A DNA stretch of 64,000 nucleotides from contig CM031609.1 of NCBI GenBank assembly GCA_018398815.1, forward strand, positions 27,483,158 through 27,547,157. Direction: 5' to 3'. This stretch comes from Conus ventricosus. Its lineage: Eukaryota > Mollusca > Gastropoda > Neogastropoda > Conidae. Of the stretch, positions 54,551 through 64,000 are shown one piece after another. Below the pieces are notes generated by a model. The model worked only from the letters and a program-made list of their open reading frames with translations. It had not been told where the DNA came from and searched no databases. Numbering within the stretch: position 1 is the first letter of the stretch; every line of letters starts with the position of its first letter. A program made the position numbers and the translations under genes.

Positions 54551-55417
54551 GTCTGTAAGAAGCCCTCATTATCAGTGGTCATTGTCAGCCAATGAATAGC
54601 TGGATGTTTGTCACTTTTTTTGTTTTTTTAACTTTCTGTGGTTTTCTTTGCTTTTGTCCATCTCTAATGTTTCTGCTTATGTTTTCTTGTTTGCTCTTTA
54701 TTTTTCAGTCTGCATAGTTGTTTATACTAAGTGAAACTGTAAATTCATGAGTGCTTGTAAGTCGGTGGAGACTGTGAATTTGATCAATGCTATATACATA
54801 TACTTTTATTCCCACCCACACCACCTCATCTCCATGTCTCCCACTGTCCCTCCTCTTTCTTGATCCCACAGACACACAAACACACTCACATACATACATA
54901 CAAATGTTCACCGGATGTAAACATAGACACACATGCACACCCATGCACACAAACCCACATGCACGCCCACACACTTGCACCAACCTGCGCACATGAAACA
55001 CGTTTTTTCTGATATTGATTTTACTTTCAAAGTTACCTTTTGTTTAATATGTAGTCCTGTTAGATATTTACTATAATGTTATACGTAGTAATTATTCCAT
55101 ATTTTGCCTGCACTCCACACACCTATGCTTCACACACATACTCTTACACACACACGCACTATCTCTCTCTCTCTCTCTGTCACGTGTGAGTACACCTGAC
55201 AGGGGGGGGGTTCTTTTACAGGTAATGTGCAGTGGCAGAAACGGAGCGATCACTCAATCCTCACACCACCAGACCACAAAAGGAAGATTTTAGAAAATAT
55301 TTTTATTCACAATACAATCATTCACTCACACTAGCACTCCAGATGGGATATGGGTCATAACAAAGAAGAGAAAAGATAGTTGAGAAAGGAAAGGAAAAAA
55401 ATAAAAAAAAAACTAGG

Positions 55418-55755
55418 GCATAGAAGAGAAAGGCACTATTCAGCACTGACTGTAACTAGGGCATAGAAGAGAAAGGCACTATTCAGCACTAACTGTAACT
55501 AGGGCATAGAAGAGAAGGCACTATTCAGCACTAACTGTAACTAGGGCATAGAAGAGAAAGGCACTATTCAGCACTAACTGTAACTAGGGCATAGAAGAGA
55601 AAGGCACTATTCAGCACTAACTGTAACTAGGGCCATAGAAGAGAAGGCACTATTCAGCACTAACTGTAACTAGGGCATAGAAAGAGAAAGGCACTATTCA
55701 GCACTAACTGTAACTAGGGCATAGAAGAGAAAGGCACTATTCAGCACTAACTGAC
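55418..55755 (+). repeat. 43-bp VNTR in LTR, eight copies
   Basis: Unit AACTAGGGCATAGAAGAGAA, AGGCACTATTCAGCACTAAC, TGT. Eight copies here and eight in copy 1's left LTR, but only five in the right LTR at 63308-63525. Confidence 0.93.
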
Positions 55756-56116
55756 TTAGGGGACAAAGTAAATTGACATAGACCACAAAAACCCTTCAAT
55801 ATCCCGGGGTCCCGCTGCTGTCCCAACCTAACCCACTAACCACTACAAAATATTCAGCACAATGATAGAAGAAAGACAGTATTAGAAACAAAACTATATC
55901 CAACAGGACCTACTCAGCCAGAGTTAAACAAAATAAGACCAAAAATAAACAAAAAAAAACAATAACAAAACGAATCAGTGACCGCCCTTAGACCCACGCA
56001 CACGCACACCAGACCCACACCCACACCACACACGACACGGACACTTAACTCAGTCCATGCTCCGAGGAGGTTCACTGAGGGAGGTGGATCCTGGAGAGGG
56101 GTGACGCTCGTAGTAT

Positions 56117-56340
56117 GCTGGTCTTCCAGTCCGAGGTGAAACAAGTGTCCCACCAGACCACAGGTTTGGGGAAACGACTGGTGCCTGGACTCAAGATGAC
56201 TGCAGGGTCTGATGATGCTGGTCGTTCCAGCCAGCCGTGAAGTAAGTGTCCCACCAGACCACAAGTTTGGGGAAACGACTGGTGCCTGGACTCAAGATGA
56301 CTGCAGGGTCCGATGATGCTGGTCGTCCAGCCAACCCGAG
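56117..56340 (+). repeat. 101-bp tandem repeat in LTR
   Basis: Slightly more than two copies of a unit with TGCTGGTC, AAGTGTCCCACCAGACCACA, GGTTTGGGGAAACGACTGGT and ATGACTGCAGGGTC. It also begins at 63880 in the right LTR. Confidence 0.9.
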
Positions 56341-57929
56341 ACCGGAGCTGGCAGCTTAAGAAATAGGGCACAAAATACCGCCCTACGGCGGAGATCAGTC
56401 TCCAGATGATAAGTCATCATCCTATAGTCCCTGTCAGTGTGTGGCCAACATAGTGGGTCCGGCAGTGCGTCAGTGCGAAGGGTCACAATGCCGTAATCAG
56501 GTCAACAATGTCTTTGTCACTTATAAAAGGGCAAAAAAAACTATAATAACTTTTCCCTTTTCTTTTGCTTTTATTTGACCTGTAATAAGGATAACTTCCT
56601 TAGTCAAACTCTCCAATGAATAAAAACAATTAGAAGCCATACACACGTCTGTCACACAAACATATAAGACAAGGACACAACAAGAACGGAACCACATGTG
56701 GGGCGATACGGCAGGAATTCCACACTCCGCGGTCTAAATGTTTAGCCGTTCGCACGCTCATTCGTTCCCGATACGTCTCGTGTCTTAAGCAACAAGGAAA
56801 ATGAAACTAACATTTCGGATATCCTTCCGGCCCAAATCACATAGTGAGCGAAATAAGCATTGACTTCAACCTGTGTAATCAGAAAACAACAAACACAGCT
56901 TCCATTGACCGGAATGAAGGGATATCATCTAGTAAGCAATTTTCAACTTAGTCCAAAGTAACAGAATCCCTAGCCGCTAAGGACCGAAAACACAATTAAA
57001 GATAATGCGTTTCTGCAATTCTACAACAAGACGCATATCTTGATACCATTTCCATACCTGCTCCCTCTCTTTGGAGCAGTTACACACAGAAAAGGTGTGC
57101 CCGAGCCACAGCACATGAAGGGCAGAAGAAAAACCTCTCAACCGCTGAAAGGTTAGAAAACCCAAATAAAACAAAACTGTCCAAAACAGACCATATAGTT
57201 ACCAAAATGGCGGGTGGGCGTGGTGAGAAACGGTTCGCTCCCCAGTCCAATGAAGGATGGCAGCCGAAACCGTGCCGGTCCACACCGAAGGGACTCCAGG
57301 TCAGGGACGACCCAAGGTGGTTCTTCCAGCTGGCAGGGATAGGGATCCCAGGTGTTCAGTGGAATACTTTCCGACCCGATGAAGGGTGAAAGACTCTTCC
57401 ACACCATCCACGCCGAAGTGGATACAGAAAGATGGGCTCAGCTAGCAGAGATAGAGATCTCTCCGACTCGACGGTCCGTCAATGAGTGCCACACCACTCG
57501 CCTAACCAAGATGGCAACAGGTAACAAAACAGCTCACTGTGTCACCTGACATCAGCTGATGAATCACGTGAAAAAAAAAAACGATAAAGAACAGAAAAAG
57601 AAAGCTTAAAAAAAAATAAAAGAAGAGAAATATTGGAGGATGGGAGGAAATGCACGGACGTAGCGCACCCGGGATGACACAAATAGCACACGGTCAACAC
57701 CCGGCCAATGTAGTAAAGATGTCACTGGTAACACTCCACTTTATACTGGGTTTGAGAAGAAATGATGTATCTTCTAAACCAAAAGTATTTACGTCCGTGA
57801 CAACACCCCCCACCAAAGAGGCTTGTGCCACTGAGGCACAGCCTATCACAGCCTCCAATACGTTCTGTACACCCTTTACAGTCTTATACAATGTAAACTT
57901 TCTTCACTCCTGAACCTTGATTCAGTACT

Positions 57930-60392
57930 CCATCCGGCTGAGGTGATCAGCCTCCACCATCATCATTTTCATAGTCATCAGTGTCATCACCCCGTGCCTC
58001 TCTGGCACACCATTGCTAGCCGGGGCACTGGAGATGGGTGTCCTGACGCACTGCTCAGCTGGCTTTCTACTCCTCAAGGATGCGGAACCTGTTGATGTTA
58101 ACAACGCCACAGGCATCCTGGTGTTTCGGCTCTTCGGAATTGTTCGGTGGCAAACTTTGTAGCTGCGACCGCCCTTTGGATGTTCTTCGCCACTCCTGGC
58201 CAATGAAAGTCCTGGATCTCTCCATGGTCGGACCTGTCCTCAAATGTCCTGCCATAGGGGTATGTGGCCTAGGCGCATGACAGTGCTGCGGAGAGCTTCG
58301 GGTGCGACAAGTGGAGTGCAGATGCGTAGATGAGTATGACGTCCGTGCACCAGTCCCTTGCGTCTCACGAACTCTACCGCGCTGCTGCGGGACGTCCTTG
58401 CTGGCTTCCCACCAAACTCCGGATTTTGATGGGATGGCTCCTTTGGCTCGCACACTACGTAGAGTGAGGGATCCTTGGTCAAAGTGCCATGCTGATCAGG
58501 GGCTTCAGGAGGGGTTTCAGTGCCTCTTTCTCTCCTCTGCGCTGGGAACGCGTGGTGGCAGCCACAAATACCTCTGCTGCAACTCTGCCGATATTCCCGA
58601 CGCTGACCGTCTCCAAAGCCACACTGAATTGCCAATCGCAGGAGTACGCAGGACGCTGAAGGGCGACTGCCCACACACTTCTCTTTAAAGTATGGCTAGA
58701 GACATTACCAGTGCTGTAGATCGGGTTGCCCTGAAGGATGATTCGATTCCTAGCACTTGGCACCTTCCCCTGAGGTGCATCACAAGGGACTAACTGCTCG
58801 TCAATGAAGACCGCTGTGGCTCCTGGTCCCTAATAGCTTTCACTTTCTTGCCACACAACCACGATTGGAAGGTGGATATGATGGGGCGTGACCTCACTCT
58901 CTCCAAATGCCACCCTAAGTGCGAGACCTCGATTTTGCCTTGTCCTTCCTCTTGGGACATCCCGAACAAAATGTCCCTTTTCCCCACAGAGGAAGCCAAA
59001 GCTTGAGCTTGATTCCGACGTTCCTGGAATGCTGAGGACACGCTTTTGGAGGGTGACGACGGTTTGAAGTCATGTAACTCCCGATCGGCGGGTTTCCTAC
59101 TTATCCCTGGCGCAGGCATGCGATAGTGACGACGCGCATCTGCGAGGCCTCAGCCACCTCGATTGCCCTGGCGAATGTCTTTGGTTTCTCCTCACCCAAC
59201 TGAACTGCAGTTCCTGAGATACCGAACTCATGAGTTTGCTCCAGAGAGGAACAATCCTTCAAATCCATCTCTGAGGCTTCAATCCAGTATTCCATAGTGC
59301 GCCGGAGGCGTTCCCGAACTGGTGAAAAGTCTCCTCTGAGGTTTCCTCATTGTGCGAAACTGCTTTCTGTAGGACTCGGCAGTCATGTGCAGTCTCCGGC
59401 GAAGAGCCGCTTTTAATTCGGTATAGGAAGCTCCGGGTGGAATATCTACAAACGCCTCCTTAGCCTTCCCCGTCAGGCTACTAATGAGGTAAAGGGCTTT
59501 ACTTCCGGTCGTTTAGCTGGTACGCTGCGCAACCGCCTCAAAGTGCTCGATGTAGTATCTATGTTATTGCTAGCACTGTACACTGGCTATGTAGCTTGGG
59601 TGGAGCCACCCGGAATAACTACGCCCTGATGAAAATCCGCTATTTCCCGGTGGTCAGAGCCATGCTCGGAAGCAACCACAGACTGTGTTTCGGGTGCATC
59701 TAACGTCGAAACTACTTCGGCCGGAGTCTTTCTCTTTCCTCCTCCAAACGAGCCTCAAAGTCCAACTCTTTCTGTTTCTAGGCCTCCCTTTCTAACTGTT
59801 CTCTCTTTTCTTTCGACTCTCGCTCCAGTCTCCTTTCTCCATTCCTCTCTCCACGCCGTTCCTTCTCCTCTCTCTCCAACCTCCTCTCCTCCATCTCCAA
59901 CTTCTTTTCCTCCATTTCCATCTTCCATCGTCTCTCTTCTTTGGCTTCTCTCTCCTCCTTCTCCAGTTCCCTCTCCCTTTCCAGTCTCCCTCCTCCCGCT
60001 CTCCTCTCTCTCTTGCTCTCTTTCTTCCCTTTCCCTCCTCTCCTTGGCCTCTCTTTCTTCCCTCCTATCCTCATCACATAAGAGGATCCATGGGCGCTGG
60101 TCCAGGAGGATGAGGCACAGGCAAGGCCGAAGCGGAAGTCATCTCGAAGATACGGCGGAGGACGAAGTCCCGAGACTGGAGTGGGAGAGGTCGTCTCGGA
60201 GAGAGTGACCCAGGAGGGGTAATTCCTGTATTGTGGACATTCGGTGACTGGAGGACGAGTCCCACCAGAAGAAAACACGACCTGGGTAGTAGGGCCAGCG
60301 TCGCCTGAGTCATGGGGTCCCCATCCCTGGTAGGATTCTGCACCCGAGTCCTGAGAACGTGTGATCCGGCGCACGTCGTCTACGTGTTCCAT
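57930..60392 (-). pseudogene. gag-like coding region of the LTR element
   Basis: On the - strand, from an ATG at 60392: an N-terminal part, then a long Glu/Arg/Lys coiled coil (about 60060-59780), a segment with SCAN/Gag-like spacing (about 59700-59100), and a zinc-knuckle pattern C-x2-C-x4-H-x4-C near 58985-59005 visible only across frame breaks. Further - strand fragments reach about 57930. It would be structural Gag with a nucleic-acid-binding end. It is interrupted by several indels, so it is either a decayed gene or imperfect consensus. No pol domains follow. Confidence 0.55.
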
Positions 60393-63076
60393 ATCTTATC
60401 AGTACACTTTACAAGACACAAAGTCACCGAATCACTAGGTGATACACAAGATTTGCACAGCTAATGCAGAACTCTGACGAACGAAATCCCACGAAGGTCC
60501 GACGTGCGTGTCCACTTTACACTTAGTATCACGGTCGACTACTCGAAGGTCACAAAGTATTCGACCCACCACAAACCAATAGTACAGGACGAACCAAATG
60601 GATATACAAATCCAAGATTCTGTGAATAGTCAACTAGATTTGAAGAAAACTGTCCCAATTTCCAAAGGGAAAAACACACTATCTTAAACCATGGAGTCAT
60701 ATAGGGTAACACCAGCCGATGGTTAACCCACCCTCACCGAGAATGCAACATCACTGAAAGATAATGAGAATGACGTAAGGCTTTGATGTCAGTCAAACAC
60801 GCATGGACAACCCTAACAAAACACCATGAGGAAGTGCTTTTATCCAACGAACCAAGATGGTCCACTACAATATCTCCTCCAAAGTCCAGTTCCTACAAGA
60901 TAGAACCACAAAAGTTAAAGTCCAAGAATGGGAACCGAAACTGTAAGCTCACAACGTATCAGCAACTCCAATCCGCTAAATTGCAGCTGTATTTCCCACG
61001 AGAAGGAAATACGGAGTAGTAACATTCCACAAATGTAACTCTATGACTAAGGGTAGTCAATAACTGTACCAATATTCCCAAAACAGGGAAGGAGAAATGA
61101 CCAAGTCCTACGTGCGACTTTTTGACTAAGCGTAGTCAACACCAACAAATCTCCAACCATAGGTGACAATCTAAGGTATGTCTCACAAGACAAGAGAGTA
61201 GTTTGAACAACAAAGTCAACAACGTATGACTTAAGTGTAGTCAATCCACAAAACGTTCAAACTCGAAGAGAAAGAATGCTTCCACGAACCAAATTACAGT
61301 CAAGAGTACTGCCACACTAAGCTAGCCCAAACGAACTGAATCGATTAACCCTGGCTAAGCTTAATAAGTAAAGCAAACTAACCTCTTCTCACCAAATGAA
61401 CACCGAGTATCCAAATTCAATAACTAGCTAAGAGTTATTTCCCCTGAATTCCAACGAAGGAGATACCCAGTTATGTTTTTAACACTTCAAAGCGTTGAGA
61501 ACAACATCTTCAAAAGAAAACCGCTGACCAGAAAAACGTGGTCCAAACTCAACGGTTTTTCCTGTATGGAAAACAATATCCAAACATGAATCAATTCCAA
61601 CACGATGTGGAATTAATCTCAATTAATCAACAAAGCACAAACTCATCAATGTGTAACAACGACTGCCCTTGTGCACCGGCGTGCCAAGAACCAAAACAAA
61701 GTTACCACACCTGGGTAACAAACCTATATCCGGATCAAATGTTGATTTCTCAAATAAGACTAAAAAGATGTTTACCCAGCAAAGAGGCCAAGAAATCACA
61801 AACCTATACAACTGGAATTTATAACTCAACGCGTTACTCCAACCAGCAACCAACTATCCAAAGAGAAAAGCAACAAGACATAAACAAACACGCATAAGGC
61901 AGGGACGGACAATAGAACTTAAACGACCCGTACCGCAAGGCCGAACAGCTAACCTAAATTCTACCGGCGACTGATGTAAACACGGAAGTACACGTGCACC
62001 AACACGGTCACTGGGGCACCAGGACAGAACTGACTCGATCAAAACAGTGGCCCGATGAACGCGCCGAAATTCCCATGCAACACGATCTAGTCCACAGACG
62101 GGAACCACGTGCTAAAATCACTGCTCTGTAACTGAGTGGGAAACGGATGAGAGGGGGAGGGGGCGACAGAAAAAGGCACAAGTGGCTCTTTGGAAAGACA
62201 CTTATGTGTATCCACAGACACTACACTCCCATTCTCAAACACACAAATGACACAATTTATTATTCCAATCACCACAGTCACACAAATTAGTGTTGAACAA
62301 TTAAGAAAGCCCTAACATCAGCAGCTAGATAGAAAAAGCAATAAACTGCTTGTATGTGCGCTAGACAGAAGAGGAAAGCCTATCAACTTAGGGCTAATCC
62401 CCTTAGACTAAACAACACAGATCCTACGACCTAGTGTGTAATAACAAAATAACACACCACCAAGAATAGTCTTTACTCGTTTTAGGAACTGAAGTAGATA
62501 GACTTATGTAAGGACGAGTTTCGCGTAAACACGGTATCGGAACTAATGTCAAAGTTCGCCTTGTAAACAAAGCACACAAATGCTTGGCAAGCCTGCCTAC
62601 ACTTGCCTTACTAACCAGTCGGCGTCTTGGGTACAGGCAAATGCAGACCAACATCCTAAATCAGTACAAGCACTGACATCGACGACTCTGCACAAGCAAG
62701 ACCTATTAATCTAGAGCCCAAAACCCCCCTTCTTTCTCCACCCAAGTACCTGTTCTAAGGTAATGAGAAACGGAGAACGAAACTCTAGAACAAATAGCCG
62801 GCGGTACTAGACAAAACAAAACCAAACACTGGAGACGAACGCGGAACTGAAGCGCCGAAGGTCCGACCTCGGAGCACGGAACTCTACTGCCGACAGCACC
62901 CCCAAAACCGGTCCGCTCCAATGGGTTCCCTACTGACACTAGAACCCACCCAACCAACACCCGTCAAATACACAAAGAAAGATAGACAGGTCTCTCAAGG
63001 GTCGGGCGGTAGTGAGTTCAGAGTGTCGCTTTTACACTACCACATACACATTCCTGTACCCCGCATCCACCATAAT
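60393..63076 (-). other. Long leader between 5' LTR and gag
   Basis: About 2.7 kb without a recognisable product in either orientation. Open frames (for example 61538-61897 +, 61854-62108 -) have no family resemblance. Several phrases of the type CTAAG.GTAGTCAA recur (61045, 61126, 61232), hinting at short diverged repeats. Confidence 0.6.
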
Positions 63077-64000
63077 TGTCACGTGTGAGTACACCTGACA
63101 GGGGGAGTTCTTTTACAGGTAATGTGCAGTGGCAGAAACGGAGCGATCACTCAATCCCTCACACCACCAGACCACAAGAGGAAGATTTTTAGACAATATT
63201 TTTATTCACAATACAATCATTCACTCACACTAGCACTCCAGATGGGATATGGGTCATAACAAAGAAGAGAAAAGATAGTCGAGAAAGGAAAGGAAAGAAT
63301 AAAAAAAACTAGGGCATAGAAGAGAAAGGCACTATTCAGCACTAACTGTAACTAGGGCATAGAAGAGAAAGGCACTATTCAGCACTGACTGTAACTAGGG
63401 CATAGAAGAGAAAGGCACTATTCAGCACTAACTGTAACTAGGGCATAGAAGAGAAAGGCACTATTCAGCACTAACTGTAACTAGGGCATAGAAGAGAAAG
63501 GCACTATTCAGCACTAACTGACTTAGGGGACAAAGTAAATTAAATAGACCACAAAAACCCTTCAATATCCCGGGGTCCCGCTGCTGTCCCAACCTAACCC
63601 ACTAAACCACTACAAAAATATTCAGCACAATGATAGAAGAAAGACAGTATTAGAAACAAAACTATATCCAACAGACCTACTCAGCCAGAGTTAAACAAAA
63701 TAAGACCAAAAATAAACAAAAAAAAACAATAACAAAACGAATCAGTGACCGCCTTAGACCCACGCACACGCACACCAGACCCACACCCACACCACACACG
63801 ACACGACACTTAACTCAGTCCATGCTCCGAGGAGGTTCACTGAGGGAGGTGGATCCTGGAGAGGGGTGACGCTCGTAGTATGCTGGTCTTCCAGTCCGAG
63901 GTGATAACAAGTGTCCCACCAGACCACAGGTTTGGGGAAACGACTGGTGCCTGGACTCAAGATGACTGCAGGGTCTGATGATGCTGGTCGTCCAGCCAGC
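63077..64000 (-). repeat. Right LTR, first 924 bp (5' LTR by orientation)
   Basis: Begins TGTCACGTGTGAGTACACC and matches 55178 onward, except for five instead of eight VNTR units. Truncated by the window end. Confidence 0.9.

Larger units (their letters stand above)
55178..57802 (-). repeat. LTR, 2625 bp (3' LTR by orientation)
   Basis: Contains a 43-bp VNTR (55418-55750) and a second tandem repeat of about 101 bp (56117-56340). It ends ACGTCCGTGACA. Preceded by (CT)n at 55162-55177. Confidence 0.88.
44364..64000 (+). repeat. Second copy of the locus (about 19370 onward)
   Basis: From the gap to the window end the sequence follows 19370-38xxx in the same order: exon d, G run, exon e, CpG patch, exon f, LINE, exons g, h, i, (CT)n, minisatellite and LTR element. 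Differences are mostly single-base indels and microsatellite lengths. From 48170 to about 51050 it is corrupted. The LTR element lies in the same (CT)n in both. An allelic copy joined through a gap explains this better than a genomic duplication, since the gene would otherwise repeat exons d-i after exon m. Confidence 0.9.
55178..64000 (-). mobile_element. LTR retroelement, copy 2 (well read, right LTR runs off the window)
   Basis: Left LTR 55178-57802, internal 57803-63076, right LTR from 63077. Termini TGTCACG and CGTGACA are inverted repeats of each other. On the - strand the purine tract GGTGGGGGG lies just before the LTR at 57803, and a TGGTGGATGCGGGG stretch near 63055-63072 lies just after the other LTR as a possible primer-binding site (tRNA not identified). 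Gag-like reading is on the - strand. I found no frame with reverse transcriptase, integrase or RNase H motifs in the 5.3-kb interior. Confidence 0.85.

Noticed and set aside
44364..55177. True tandem duplication of TRAPPC8
   Set aside because: The copy begins and breaks at an N gap, shares the LTR insertion and all minisatellite variants, and would scramble exon order. An allelic copy is simpler.

Overview
The window is eukaryotic: interrupted coding sequence with GT-AG introns, long dinucleotide microsatellites, minisatellites and several transposon classes. The one recognisable cellular gene, on the + strand from 2388 to 44257, encodes the middle of TRAPPC8 (yeast Trs85 family), a subunit of the TRAPPIII tethering and Rab1-GEF complex used in ER-Golgi traffic and autophagy. 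Thirteen exons (about 550 residues) are supported by family resemblance and by intron phases that fit. The N-terminal exons lie left of the window and the C-terminal exons are lost at a 100-N gap (44264-44363). The protein sequence and the LINE and repeat content suggest a lophotrochozoan, most likely a gastropod mollusc; that is an inference, since no species marker is present.

Layout. 1-2387: upstream intron with a 630-bp DNA transposon flanked by exact 6-bp target duplications (396-1025) and two minisatellites. 2388-2549: first exon seen. 2550-15753: a 13-kb intron made mostly of simple repeats, short tandem repeats and a dispersed short element. 15754-27747: eight exons, with a TTAA-flanked piggyBac-like element (18267-19343), a CpG-rich promoter-like patch (about 22800-23090), a 5'-truncated LINE with an RNase H domain (about 23700-25095) and dense (CT)n. 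27748-41202: a 13.5-kb intron holding a 28-bp minisatellite and a 10.3-kb antisense LTR retroelement (30411-40745) inserted in a (CT)n tract. 41203-44257: four more exons, then the gap.

After the gap, 44364-64000 does not continue the gene. It repeats about 19370 onward: the same exons, LINE, minisatellite and LTR element at the same insertion site. This is best read as a second haplotype left uncollapsed. The two copies have complementary quality. 30.4-40.6 kb (LTR element, copy 1) and 48.2-51.1 kb (LINE and exon region, copy 2) look like badly corrupted consensus, while the matching part of the other copy reads well. Several exon frameshifts are single-base changes, mostly at homopolymers. 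One copy often corrects the other.

The least ordinary object is the LTR element. It has LTRs of about 2.6 kb, TGTCACG...CGTGACA termini, a 43-bp VNTR inside the LTR with different copy numbers in the two LTRs, a degraded gag-like reading region on the - strand with a zinc knuckle, and no recognisable reverse transcriptase or integrase. It looks like a large non-autonomous retroelement.
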